64,000 bases of DNA from Streptomyces sannanensis (GTDB lineage Bacteria; Actinomycetota; Actinomycetes; Streptomycetales; Streptomycetaceae), in the NCBI RefSeq assembly GCF_039536205.1, contig NZ_BAAAYL010000001.1:6696001-6760000 (forward strand), written 5' to 3'. A program made the position numbers and the translations under genes. Shown here in pieces: positions 26,822 through 35,161 of this stretch (its first letter is position 1; each line of letters starts with the position of its first letter). The notes under the pieces are model-generated. The model had not been told where the DNA came from. It saw only the letters and a program-made list of their open reading frames with translations, and did not search any database.

Positions 26822-27688
26822 ATGCTCTCGGTTGCGCTGGCCGTGCTGGCCGCTTTCCTGAACGCGGTCGCCTCGGTGCTGCAGCGGCGTGCGGCAGCCG
26901 TGGAACCCGCCACCGTGACGGCGAATGGACGGCTGTCCTGGCTGGTGAGGCTGGTGCGGCGGCCGGTATGGCTGGCCGGAGCCGCGGCCATGGCCATGGC
27001 GGGGGCGTCGCAGGCGGGTGCCCTGGCCACAGGGCCCCTGGCGGTGGTGCAGCCGATCATGACGACGGAACTGCTGTTCACGCTGGCCGTGGGCAGCCTG
27101 GTGTTCCGGACCAGGCCCGGACCGGGCACCTGGTGGGCGTTCGCGGCGATGGCACTCGGGCTGGCGGCGTTCCTGGTGCTCACCGATCCGGGCGAGGGCC
27201 TGACGACCGTCCCGCCCGACCGCTGGCACCGGATCACCGTGCCGACGGTGGCAACGGTCGCCGCGCTGCTCGCGCTGTCCGTGCGGCTGCGCCCGGCAGC
27301 GCGCGCCGCGGTGCTCGGTTGCGCGACGGCCATCGGTTTCGCGGTCACGGCGGTCCTGGTCAAGGACACGCTGGGCCGGCTGCCGGAGGGGGTGGGTGCG
27401 GTATGGACGTCCTGGCAGCTGTACGCCGTTCTGATCATCGGCCTGGCGAGCTTTCTGCTGCTCCAGGTCACCCTGCGGGCAGGCACCCTGGTCGCTTCGC
27501 AGCCCGCCCTGACCCTCGGCGACGCGCTGCTGAGCGTCGTGTTCGGAGCGGTGCTCTTCGACGAGAGCATCGCCCTCGGCCCCCGTGTCGTGCCCGAAGT
27601 CGCGGCCTTGGCCCTGCTGGTCGCCGGCAGCGTACAGCTGGCCAGATCGCCGCTGATGGCAGGACCGGAGAAGGAGCAGATCTGGTGA
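26822..27688 (+). CDS. DMT-superfamily (EamA-like) membrane transporter
   Basis: 288 residues, about nine to ten transmembrane helices, starting VALAVLAAFLNAVASVLQRR. ALATGPLAVVQPIMTTELLF and LRAGTLVASQPALTLGDALL are the paired internal repeats of DMT proteins. VFGAVLFDESIALGPRVVPE resembles the second EamA half. Similar proteins export metabolites or flip lipid precursors. Its stop codon overlaps the GTG of the deacetylase (GTGA), so translation is coupled. Confidence 0.85.
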   Translation: MLSVALAVLAAFLNAVASVLQRRAAAVEPATVTANGRLSWLVRLVRRPVWLAGAAAMAMAGASQAGALATGPLAVVQPIMTTELLFTLAVGSLVFRTRPGPGTWWAFAAMALGLAAFLVLTDPGEGLTTVPPDRWHRITVPTVATVAALLALSVRLRPAARAAVLGCATAIGFAVTAVLVKDTLGRLPEGVGAVWTSWQLYAVLIIGLASFLLLQVTLRAGTLVASQPALTLGDALLSVVFGAVLFDESIALGPRVVPEVAALALLVAGSVQLARSPLMAGPEKEQIW

Positions 27689-28413
27689 ACACCCCCTCCC
27701 TGCCGGCCTCCGCGGCGATCGGCGTCCTCGGCGCCGCGACCGCCTGGCACATCGGCCCCGCCGCCACCTGGCTGCCCCCCGTACGCAGGCTGCTCCCGTC
27801 CCTCGAGGGCCGGGGCACTCGGGACCATGTGGCCCTCACCTTCGACGACGGCCCCGATCCCGCCTCCACACCGCACTTCCTCCGCGCCCTTGACCGGCTC
27901 TCCGTCCGGGCCACCTTCTTCGTTCTCGGCAACGCCCTCGCCGACCATCCGGACCTCGGCCGCCTCGTCGTGGCGGAAGGCCACGAACTCGCCGTACACG
28001 GCTGGCGGCACGATCGCCCATGGCTGCCCGCACCCCGGCGTGACGCCCGCGAGGTGGCCCGCACCGCGGACCTGATCCACCACATCAGCGGTACCCGGCC
28101 CCTCTGGTACCGGCCGCCGTACGGCATCCTGACCGGCGGCCGCTGGGCCGCCGCCCGACGGGCCGGCCTGCGCCCGGTGCTGTGGTCGGCCTGGGGCCGC
28201 GACTGGACCTCGTACGCCAACCCCGACTCCGTACTCGTGGAGCTTCTGACGACCCTGCGCGGCGGCGGGACCGTCCTGCTCCACGACAGCGACCGCACCA
28301 GCGCCCCCGGTTCCTGGCAGGCCGCCCTCGAAGCACTGCCCGGCCTGGTCACCGCCTGTCGTCGGTCCGGCCTCACCGTAGGGCCGCTGGCCGATCACGG
28401 CGTGGGCGCGTAG
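27685..28413 (+). CDS. Polysaccharide deacetylase (NodB homology domain)
   Basis: 242 residues, GTG start at 27685 inside the transporter stop. An N-terminal hydrophobic segment (AAIGVLGAATAWHIG) may anchor it. NodB motifs: HVALTFDDGPDPAST (catalytic base and metal Asp), VHGWRHDRPWL (HxxxH metal ligands), LWYRPPYGIL and TVLLHDSDRT. It would remove N-acetyl groups from a glycan or glycolipid. Position in the SDR-DMT operon opposite the MGDG-type glycosyltransferase suggests it acts on the product of that enzyme (inferred). Confidence 0.92.
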   Translation: MNTPSLPASAAIGVLGAATAWHIGPAATWLPPVRRLLPSLEGRGTRDHVALTFDDGPDPASTPHFLRALDRLSVRATFFVLGNALADHPDLGRLVVAEGHELAVHGWRHDRPWLPAPRRDAREVARTADLIHHISGTRPLWYRPPYGILTGGRWAAARRAGLRPVLWSAWGRDWTSYANPDSVLVELLTTLRGGGTVLLHDSDRTSAPGSWQAALEALPGLVTACRRSGLTVGPLADHGVGA

Positions 28414-28566
28414 CGGCGGGCACGGACCCGGCGACGAGAACCGCCACATGATTGCCGCTTACCGGCAGCCGAAGCGCCGCGCGACGTCGGAGCGCGGGCG
28501 GAAGGCGCTCGCGGCGCGGGAGCTGCCATGCCTCAGTCGTCGGGCTCCCGCCGACGACACGCGGAG

Positions 28567-28842
28567 TCAGTTCTCCATGGCGAGGGCGCAGGCGTCGCAG
28601 ACGCGATCCGCGTACTCCGGTGGGTACCACGTCGAACCGGGATGCTCAGCGGGTTTCCACACGGCCACTTCCATGGCGAAGGTGTCCTTGCCGCAGAAGG
28701 TCCGCGGGCCGGGGGAGGAAGGATCCCCCGCGTCGGCCGGCGCCGCGTGCACCCGGCGGACGGGCCGCTCCGCGGCCGGTCGCGCGGGGGAGAGCCCCGG
28801 CACAGGTCTGTCGACCTCGTGCACCACGATGATCGCGCTCAT
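28567..28842 (-). CDS. Hypothetical protein with spaced cysteines
   Basis: 91 residues. The C-terminal half reads RTFCGKDTFAMEVAVW and WYPPEYADRVCDACALAMEN: a C-x(n)-C-x2-C pattern that could bind a metal. I have seen similar small Streptomyces proteins but know no function. The N terminus (MSAIIVVHEVD) is probably correct. Confidence 0.55.
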   Translation of the reverse strand: MSAIIVVHEVDRPVPGLSPARPAAERPVRRVHAAPADAGDPSSPGPRTFCGKDTFAMEVAVWKPAEHPGSTWYPPEYADRVCDACALAMEN

Positions 28843-28929
28843 ATGTCGACGGTAGGCCTCAGGGCGGGAACGCGCTGGCCCACTGCTGCGTACCCCGGGT
28901 ACACCCCCGAGCTGCCCCGCCTCTGATGA

Positions 28930-29095
28930 GCACGGCGGAGCAGCTCAGCCCCCTGGCACACCCATGCCATCGGGCAGATGCTGTATGCGACCGAGGGGAT
29001 CGGACCGGTGCAGTCCACGGCGGCGAGACCGTCATGCGCCCGGCCGACACGATCCACACCCCACCCGGCGAGTGGCACCGGCACGGCGCCGTCCG
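28930..29095 (+). pseudogene. Frameshifted cupin fragment
   Basis: Frame one (from 28954) reads WHTHAIGQMLYATEGIGPVQ, the first cupin motif with its HxH metal ligands. About 3 bp later the family sequence continues in another frame as GGETVMRPADTIHTPPGEWH, the second motif. A one-base loss near 29018 explains the break. The protein N terminus is also missing. Confidence 0.75.
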
Positions 29096-29139
29096 AGAGG
29101 GGCGAGCACGTCGGCCCGCAACGGCTGCTTCTGGGGCGT

Positions 29140-29346
29140 AGTCGGCATCTGTTCGGCCCGAACATCACCCTCACGGGCGGCCCCGCCCCGGTGCGCACCT
29201 ACATCGACGAACTCCTGCCCGACGTCCTCGACCGCAAGGTCGAGCCGGGTCGCGTGTTCGACCGCACCATCGGTCTCGAGGAAGTCCCGGACGGCTACCG
29301 GGCGATGGACCAGCGCGAAGCACTGAAGGTCCTGGTCCGGTCCTGA
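29140..29346 (+). pseudogene. C-terminal fragment of a zinc-type alcohol dehydrogenase
   Basis: The frame reads LFGPNITLTGGPAPVRTYID, ELLPDVLDRKVEPGRVFDRT, IGLEEVPDGYRAMDQREALK and VLVRS with a natural stop. This is the end of a medium-chain zinc-dependent dehydrogenase. The catalytic and Rossmann domains are gone. It sits directly behind the cupin fragment, so one deletion probably damaged both. Confidence 0.8.
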
Positions 29347-29438
29347 GCTGGAACGGCCCTGCGGAATGACGCCACCTGTACCCGCAGGGCTGCACCCGCG
29401 CACATCGGAGCGCTCCCGAGACCCAGGGTGCTGAACAC

Positions 29439-29906
29439 TCAAGCCCAGACGACCTTGATCACGGCGTGGCCGGCTGAGGCCGCGCGCTGGTAGAAGGCCC
29501 GCAGGCCGAAGTGGAAGTGCTTCATCTCCGCCTCGTTCCATCCGTACAGCTGGGCTCCGTCAACCTTCCAGAGCGTGTCGAACGGCGTCTGCAGGAACTC
29601 CGCCGCCACGCGCACCTGGTCCGGGTCGAGGATCAGGAAACCGAGATCGATGTGAGCGGGGTCCTCTATGTGGCGTCCGCCGTAAACGGGCAGGAGGCTC
29701 GGCCCGCTCGGGCCGCTGCCACGGTCGGATCCCTTGGTGAAGAAGTCGTTGACGTGGCTGAAAGCCTTGCTGATGGAGGTGCTGACACCGGATGCATACT
29801 CTTCGCTGTGCTTGTCCCATGCGGCGAGCATGAACTCCGTCAGTCGGTTGAAATCCTCCTGGATCTCCTCGGCCGGAACGGCGCGAAAGTGCATGTCGAT
29901 GCTCAC
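29439..29906 (-). CDS. DUF1877 (YfbM-like) protein
   Basis: 155 residues from the GTG at 29906 (VSIDMHFRAVPAEEI). DUF1877 features: an early helix with FNRLTEFMLAAWDKH, the central LLPVYGGRHIEDPAHIDLGF, then LDPDQVRVAAEFLQ, and the end FHFGLRAFYQRAASAGHAVI followed by KVVWA. The family is cytoplasmic, small and functionally unassigned. It appears monocistronic. Confidence 0.75.
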   Translation of the reverse strand: MSIDMHFRAVPAEEIQEDFNRLTEFMLAAWDKHSEEYASGVSTSISKAFSHVNDFFTKGSDRGSGPSGPSLLPVYGGRHIEDPAHIDLGFLILDPDQVRVAAEFLQTPFDTLWKVDGAQLYGWNEAEMKHFHFGLRAFYQRAASAGHAVIKVVWA

Positions 29907-30057
29907 GGGATGTGCCCTTGCTGCCGATGGTCGCTTCTTCGTGCGACAGAACCTATCCCGCGCCACTGACAGGGAGTGTTCCGGCGGCGGCATGCCACCA
30001 GCCGGGTGGGGAAGAAGGCGTCGCCTTCGCAACCGGTTCGGGTCGCCCAGCCAAGCT

Positions 30058-30366
30058 TTACGGCTGTGCGGATTGTGGCGTCGGTTTCTGTGCCGGCCGC
30101 GCGAGCTGAGTGGCCGCGCTGTCCAGGAGCATGTCCAGGGCTGCCGGGTAGGCGCTGTGGTTCATCCGTGCGGCCATCAGGCCGGCGGTGGCGGCGATGT
30201 GCGGGTGTGAGGTGGCCGGCAGCCGTGCGTAGGCCGTTTCCCACATGTGCCCGGCCTGTCCGACGTCTTCGCCCGCTACGCCGCGGACGAACTCTTCGAC
30301 GAGATCGAGGAGATCGGCATCCGCGACGGAGCCAACCTCACCGTCGAAGGCTACGAGTTCGCCGCT
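30058..30366 (-). pseudogene. C-terminal fragment of a TetR-family regulator
   Basis: The minus frame is open from about 30366 and reads ELVAFDGEVGSVADADLLDL, VEEFVRGVAGEDVGQAGHMW, then ETAYARLPATSHPHIAATAG and YPAALDMLLDSAATQLA. This is like the ligand-binding end of a TetR protein. No DNA-binding helix-turn-helix precedes it; upstream the sequence becomes part of an ABC-ATPase remnant on the other strand. An ATG at 30246 could start a 62-residue peptide but is unlikely to be meaningful. Confidence 0.65.
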
Positions 30367-30369
30367 GCG

Positions 30370-30560
30370 CCGGCCGCCGAGCCCAAGCTCCTGCTGGCCG
30401 ACGAATCGACCACCGCCCTGGACGTGCCACCCAGGCCGAGGTCATGGCCATCATCGACGAGGCCCGCGCCGAACGTGGCCTGGCGATGGTCTTCATCACC
30501 CACGACCTGGAACTGGCCTCCGCCGTCTGCGACCGCATCGCCGCCGGCATCCTGCCGGGC
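30370..30560 (+). pseudogene. Fragment of an Opp/Dpp-type ABC transporter ATPase
   Basis: PKLLLADESTTALDV (Walker B and D-loop; the usual Pro is Ser) is followed after a frameshift near 30428 by TQAEVMAIIDEARAERGLAM, VFITHDLELASAVCDRI (H-loop). Walker A, Q-loop and the C-loop are absent. It abuts the TetR fragment tail-to-tail. Confidence 0.8.
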
Positions 30561-30777
30561 CGTCACAGCCTGCCGTCGCACAGGTTGCGGCCCCCCGCAG
30601 CCGGCCCTAGCGTCGAAGCTGGGACAGTTCGTAAAGACTCCGCTCTCGGAGACATGGTCCGGCTGCCACTTCCCCCGCCGCCGGGGGCCTTACAAGCCCC
30701 GTGGCTCCTGGCAACCTCCGAAACCCGGTGCCGAAGGTCCGCCGCCCCGCCCCGGCCGGCACGGACAAGGAGCCACC

Positions 30778-31200
30778 ATGAACATCAGGAGAAGCGCAGC
30801 GGCGGCCGCCGCCCTCATCGCTGCGAGCATCGCCCTCGCCCCCACGGCACAGGCCGACTCCACCGGCGCATCCACCTCGTCCGGACACTGTACGTCCGGA
30901 TGGGTGTGCGGCTGGACCGACCCCGACTACACGGGCGTGGTGAGCCTCGTCGCGCAGGATTTCCCGTGGTACCCGGAGACGACGGCCTACGTCGGTTTCA
31001 ACGGCGGCCTCTCGGTGTGGAACAGCGCCGCCACGTGGCACACGGGCGGCCATCTCTGGGGCCGGTGCGTCACCGTGTACAACACTGTCAACTACAAGGG
31101 CCAGAGCCTGACCGTCCGACCGAATCAAGGCATCTCGCGCCTCCCGGCGTCGTTCGGGAACATCCACTCCAACCGATTCCACCCGTGCCGCTTGTCCTGA
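30778..31200 (+). CDS. Secreted peptidase inhibitor family I36 protein
   Basis: 140 residues with an AAGGAGCC site before the ATG. A Sec signal peptide is clear (MNIRRSAAAAAALIAASIAL with cleavage near TAQADS). The mature part carries CTSGWVCGWTDPDYTG, AYVGFNGGLSVWNSA, RCVTVYNTVNYKGQSLTV and FGNIHSNRFHPC: the SMI/beta-gamma-crystallin-like fold of I36 inhibitors, with two likely disulphides. Members inhibit metalloproteases outside the cell. The 217 bp upstream hold no gene and must contain its promoter. Confidence 0.85.
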   Translation: MNIRRSAAAAAALIAASIALAPTAQADSTGASTSSGHCTSGWVCGWTDPDYTGVVSLVAQDFPWYPETTAYVGFNGGLSVWNSAATWHTGGHLWGRCVTVYNTVNYKGQSLTVRPNQGISRLPASFGNIHSNRFHPCRLS

Positions 31201-31462
31201 CTCGGCAACGTCGTGCTGGGCAGCCTTCGCTCGGCCGTAGAACCAGCCCCGCCTGGGGCGCCGTGGTGGTCCTATCGGGCCGATGTACCTGCTGCTGGGA
31301 GTGCAAGGCGTCGGCCTCGGAGGCCGGCTCAAGTTCCCCGGGGGCTGCGCCCACTCCCGCCGACCCTGGCCGGCCGGCTGGCGGGAGAGCATCTCGCATA
31401 CCCCTGGATCAGGTGGAACCGGCACACCACCTCGACGGACGCAGCCCCACCGGGCCGAATTC

Positions 31463-31942
31463 CTACCAGTTGCAGGGGGCTTGCAGGTCGTGGATACCAT
31501 CGGCGATCTCGGCCGGCCGAATAGGCCAGCCCGCCCTGTGCCAGTGAGCGATGCGCCAGGCCAGCCGCCGCGGCCAGACCGGTGTGGCAGGCAGTTCATT
31601 CAGTGGAACCCACGTCGGCCTACCGCCGTGGTTGTCGAGTTCTTCCCGAGCGCCGAGTTCCCCTTCGGTATTCAGCAGGAAGCAGTGCTCACGTCGATTG
31701 TCCTTCCAGACGCGTGCCACCTCGCTGACCACGCTTCCGGCCAAGCCCGACTCTTCTCTCTGCTCGCGGATCACCGCTGCGTGCAGCGTCTCTCCGTGCT
31801 CGACTCCGCCGCTCGGGATCTCGTAAAACTGCTCGCCGTCTTCTTCGAAGCCGATGAGCACCATCCGCTCGTCACGGATGACGATTGCGCCGGCCCTGAT
31901 CCGTATCGGATCAGCTGCTTCCGGTTCATCCCACAGGGCCAC
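31463..31942 (-). CDS. NUDIX hydrolase
   Basis: 159 residues from the GTG at 31942 (VALWDEPEAADPIRI); the start is uncertain since the frame is open further upstream. The Nudix box is GGVEHGETLHAAVI then REQREESGL, matching G-x5-E-x7-RE-U-x-EE-x-G-U except that a Gln stands at the first hydrophobic position. IRAGAIVIRDERMVLIGFEE precedes it and WVPLNELP follows. It would hydrolyse a nucleoside-diphosphate derivative in the cytoplasm; substrate unknown. Confidence 0.85.
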   Translation of the reverse strand: MALWDEPEAADPIRIRAGAIVIRDERMVLIGFEEDGEQFYEIPSGGVEHGETLHAAVIREQREESGLAGSVVSEVARVWKDNRREHCFLLNTEGELGAREELDNHGGRPTWVPLNELPATPVWPRRLAWRIAHWHRAGWPIRPAEIADGIHDLQAPCNW

Positions 31943-32407
31943 GCTGGGCGCCCGGGCGGACCGCGAAGCATCACCGGGGCCTGGTCCGCAAGCGGGTCGG
32001 CGGGAAGTACGACCAGACTGAGGCTCGGCGGATCGCCGAGCAGGCGATCCGCAAGGAGGCCGCGGCAAAGAACCATCCGCGGCCAGCGATGCCCCACGCG
32101 CAAGGCTGCGGCCGTCGACCTCGCCGGGAGCTGGGTCCGCGCCGTCACTGCCACACCCCGGCGAACCATCACTGGTGACTGAACCCGAGGCCGCCATCTG
32201 TACCGGGGACGGCTGACAGTGGGGATGTGTGATGGCTTCTCCGCCGGGTTTTGTCTGACTCACGGGCCGACCGACACCCTGGACGCTACGGCCGCGAACC
32301 GTGCGTCTGGGCTTGATTAAAAAGTCAGGAGCATCCAACTCCGTGACGATCTACCTCAGCGGCTGGCTAGGATCACAGTCCACACGCTCCTGGGGAGGAA
32401 CAACGCA
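31943..32407. other. Intergenic region with a short plus-strand relic
   Basis: No complete gene. About 31966-32110 on the plus strand reads KHHRGLVRKRVGGKYDQTEA followed by RRIAEQAIRKEAAAKNHPRP. It looks like real protein sequence (basic, helical), but it has no start and changes character soon after. Origin unknown. Confidence 0.3.
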
Positions 32408-32626
32408 ATGGAACTGGCACCCGGCGAGTACGAGTTCACCTGCTACGAATGCGACGGCGACGGGTCTCTGCAAGTCATAAGGGGCACCGACGACGATGAA
32501 CCCGAGCTCGTCGGGGACAAGTGCGACGAGTGCGGCGGCGAAGGAACCGTCAGCTACGACGAGGAGGAGGCGGCAGAAGCCATCGAGGTTGGCCGTACAC
32601 CGCTGCGCACGCCTTCCGCTACGTAA
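32408..32626 (+). CDS. Mini-protein with two DnaJ-like CxxCxGxG motifs
   Basis: 72 residues from an ATG with GGGAGGAA 8 nt upstream. Two motifs of the DnaJ zinc-centre type, CYECDGDG (about 13-20) and CDECGGEG (about 38-45), could together bind one zinc ion. The linker is acidic (IRGTDDDEPELVGD). There is no J domain. Two of the four motifs of a DnaJ zinc-finger are present, enough for one Zn centre. Function unknown. Confidence 0.7.
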   Translation: MELAPGEYEFTCYECDGDGSLQVIRGTDDDEPELVGDKCDECGGEGTVSYDEEEAAEAIEVGRTPLRTPSAT

Positions 32627-32669
32627 CGCCTGGTGCACGTGTAGCAGCGCGGCGAGCCGGCTGACTGTT

Positions 32670-32765
32670 TACCGCAGATTTTGCCCTGATATCTGCGGTA
32701 CGACGGCTCTCGACCTCTCGGAACGTAGTCCGATCGGGGCGTGAAGCGACCTTGTTATCTGCGGC
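32670..32765. repeat. Long dyad plus third copy of the same element
   Basis: TACCGCAGAT (32670-32679) and its exact complement ATCTGCGGTA (32691-32700) are separated by 11 bp. TATCTGCGGC recurs at 32756-32765. The 395-bp gap 32627-33021 holds no other gene. It looks like a set of protein-binding sites (regulator or replication/recombination protein); the binder is unknown. Confidence 0.5.
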
Positions 32766-33021
32766 ATCGCGCCGACCTACCGCTGCCGCACGATCCGACG
32801 CCGATGTTCCTCAACCCCCGCACCGCCGCAGCGCCTCGGCCGACCTGAGTTTCTGGACTTTCTGGCCCCCCCCAACGCGCGCACGCGCGTGGAACCCGTG
32901 AGACCGTCCAACCCGCGCACGCACGGCCCGGGGAGAGCCCCCCGGCCCCACCTCGAGCCGAACCACCCGTCGGGTCCGCCTGCACGAAGTGCCGGCGGAC
33001 CCACCACCGGAAGGACCGACC

Positions 33022-33162
33022 ATGACCGACAACCCGGAGACCTGCCCTGAGTGCGGCAGCGAGGACCTGTGCGGGGACCTGACCGCCTACTCCTACGACG
33101 GCGGCAAGACCGTCGTCACCGGCTACGAGTGCCGCGACTGCGGCCACAACTGGCGCGCCTGA
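33022..33162 (+). CDS. 46-residue zinc-ribbon protein
   Basis: A short frame with start ATG at 33022 after GGAAGGACC. It encodes ETCPECGSEDL early and YECRDCGHNWRA at the end: two CxxC knuckles of a zinc ribbon about 27 residues apart. A terminator follows 19 bp after the stop, supporting it as a real gene. Such mini-ribbons are common in actinophages and integrative elements. Confidence 0.7.
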   Translation: MTDNPETCPECGSEDLCGDLTAYSYDGGKTVVTGYECRDCGHNWRA

Positions 33163-33180
33163 CAAACATCGCCGCATCGG

Positions 33181-33200
33181 CCCGCCGGACACCCGGCGGG
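33181..33200 (+). terminator. Rho-independent terminator
   Basis: CCCGCCGG stem, ACAC loop, CCGGCGGG, followed by GCTTCTTTC. Typical Streptomyces terminator directly after the zinc-ribbon gene. Confidence 0.85.
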
Positions 33201-33302
33201 GCTTCTTTCGGACCGTCAAACCACACCAGCACCTAACGCGTTCACGCGTGCCGGGGGGGAGGGGGAGGTGGGTCGATTCTTTGAGCGAGCAGGCGAGCGA
33301 CC

Positions 33303-33923
33303 CTAACGCCTTGTCCCCCGGATTTTTGCGCGACCAAAAACCAAGAGCGGCCCAACGAGGAGGCGCCGGGTCTGGCTGATGACCCGGTTGAGGCTCTGGG
33401 GAACCACCCCGAAGAGCGGGGCGATGGTCACCTGCGGGAGCCGGTGACGCTGGTAGAGGAGGGCGGCCAGGAGCCGGTCGACGAAGGTGAGGCCGGGGCA
33501 TCGGCCGGTGTAGAGGCCGGCTGCGGGCACTTTCTGCCGGTTTCTGCCGCGTCGTTGATGAAGCTCTGCTTCCCGCTGAATTTCACGTGCCGCTGCCGGC
33601 CTGGCGATCAGCTGGTTCCACTGCTCGTCCGGCATTCCGGTCGTCCATTCCCGCAGCACCGCCTCAGCTGTTCCGGTGGGCCGGATGCGTGCGTGCAGCG
33701 CCTCGGCCAGGGACAGAGGACGTCGCGCGTTCTCCGCTGCCTGGCTACGAGGAAAACAGTAGGGCGCATCTTCATCAGGGCCCTGCGCCAGGACGAGGCC
33801 GGTCCTGTCAAGCTGCACGCTCACAGCCAAAGGTTGGGCGGCCATCGGCGAAGAGTAACCTGAGTATCCGTACTCAGGCCGTGGCGTCCCGTCAAAGAGA
33901 CGCTTGTGCCATGACAACGACAC
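33303..33923 (-). pseudogene. N-terminal part of an ISAzo13-like transposase
   Basis: A 206-codon frame. AGLYTGRCPGLTFVDRLLAA followed by LLYQRHRLPQVTIAPLFGVV and NRVISQTRRLL is the helix-turn-helix region I associate with ISAzo13-type transposases. WNQLIARPAAAREIQREAEL is an upstream helix. After RRLL the sequence is unlike the family and stops; no DDE catalytic domain follows. The true start could be the ATG at 33846. Treated as a truncated transposase gene. Confidence 0.6.
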
Positions 33924-34348
33924 TTCCGCGGCCTGTGGAAGATCGACGCCGCCTGCATCTGGCAGCGGACATCGTCCTCGCGATCGTCCTGTTCGCCGTC
34001 GACGCCATCGTGTCCCTCATCGCGTTGTACCGCGGCATGGACGCGGCCGGGTATGCGTTCTTCGACACCGGCGCCGACCACACGCACGTCAGCATGACCA
34101 AGCCGGCCGTCCACGTCGTTGTCGCGGGTCTTGTCGTGCTGGTCACGGCGCTGTTCGCCTACAAGGGTCGCGCGTTCGTCACTGCCTGTGTCCAGGCCCT
34201 CGTCGGACTTCTTCTCATCCTCGGCGCGGCGGTCGGCCTGGTCGGCCAGTATCGCGAGGACCACCCTCCCGCACCGGAACCCGGCTACAGCGGACCGCAG
34301 TCGCAGTGCCTGTCCGGCGGCGACGACAGCGAGTGCCACGGTTCCTGA
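33911..34348 (+). CDS. Small membrane protein, three TM helices
   Basis: 145 residues from the ATG at 33911 (MTTTLPRPVEDRRRL). Helices: VLAIVLFAVDAIVSLIALY, AVHVVVAGLVVLVTALFAY and VQALVGLLLILGAAVGLVG. The C-terminal tail is proline/serine-rich with two cysteines (SQCLSGGDDSECHGS). It resembles small Streptomyces membrane proteins of unknown function. Its 5' end overlaps the start of the transposase remnant on the other strand by 13 bp. A G/C-rich hairpin around 34360-34385 may terminate it. Confidence 0.7.
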   Translation: MTTTLPRPVEDRRRLHLAADIVLAIVLFAVDAIVSLIALYRGMDAAGYAFFDTGADHTHVSMTKPAVHVVVAGLVVLVTALFAYKGRAFVTACVQALVGLLLILGAAVGLVGQYREDHPPAPEPGYSGPQSQCLSGGDDSECHGS

Positions 34349-34484
34349 GCCGTCGGCGAAGGGCCCCGGCCACAGACGGCCGGGGGTCCTCATCGAGGCG
34401 GAACCACCGAGGCCGGCAGGAGCCATCGCCCAGGTGGCGGTCAGGGGCTGTCGGCGTCAGGCGTGAGGGCGAGGATGGCGACGG

Positions 34485-34702
34485 GCCTGCCGCGGCCATG
34501 ACGGCCTGCCAGGGAGCGGCGTCGAAGATGAGCAGGATGGAAGTGATCCGGCTGTTGGTGAGGCGGAAGTGCTGACCGGTGAGGCGGTATGCACGTCGTG
34601 GACCAGGGTGGCCTCGGCGTCGCCGTACAGCTCGCTGATGGGGTGGACGCCGGTGGCGATGCCGAGGAGTCCGTCGAGGTCGCCGGTATGCACATGGTTC
34701 AT
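34485..34702 (-). pseudogene. Frameshifted NTF2-like protein remnant
   Basis: From an ATG at 34702 the frame reads MNHVHTGDLDGLLGIATG, then HPISELYGDAEATLVHDVHT. The family sequence then shifts frame and continues AYRLTGQHFRLTNSRITSIL and LIFDAAPWQAVMAA. These are the start and end of an NTF2/SnoaL-like domain with the middle deleted. Non-functional. Confidence 0.7.
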
Positions 34703-35161
34703 AATGAAGTTGCACCCCCCACTCTTGTAGGGGGCGGTTCCACCAGAGGGCGGGGCAGGACTCGGCGGGCACGCTCGGCTTCCGGGCCGGCAAGGGCTGC
34801 CTATACCGAACTCGCCGCCCATAACAGCGCGTTGGTGGACGCAGCGAAAGCCTGGCATCTCGGCCTTGCGCGGTTGTGTTCGGCGATGACGGCCGGTACT
34901 CTATCGAGCCGTCTTCGTCCACTCGCCGCGCGTGGCCGCGTTCAGGACTCGACCGTCGGGGTGCCGCGCCGGCGCAGAGGCAGGTCGGGCTGCTCAGCGT
35001 TCCGGTTGAACCAGCTCGTACTCCCGTGAAGGAGCCGGCGCGTCGGGGAAGGCGTCAACAGGGGCCGCCCGGATGGCCACCAGGGCCGACCGGCCCTATG
35101 CGGCGCGTGACCTGCCCGGGCACAGTGGACAGCACACAGTGACCGTACCGAAGGAGGCGCG
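34703..35161. other. Intergenic region upstream of the universal stress gene
   Basis: I see no supported gene or recognisable fragment in this 459-bp stretch. Its right end contains the promoter region and the GAAGGAGGCGCG ribosome-binding site of the gene at 35162. Confidence 0.4.

Noticed and set aside
26545..28449. A 634-codon minus-strand frame opposite the SDR/DMT/deacetylase genes
   Set aside because: It crosses three genes with clear family motifs on the plus strand and has no family-like content.
30247..30777. N-terminal extension of the I36 inhibitor to 30247
   Set aside because: The extension reads through the TetR and ABC-ATPase remnants; the ATG at 30778 has its own ribosome-binding site and begins a signal peptide.
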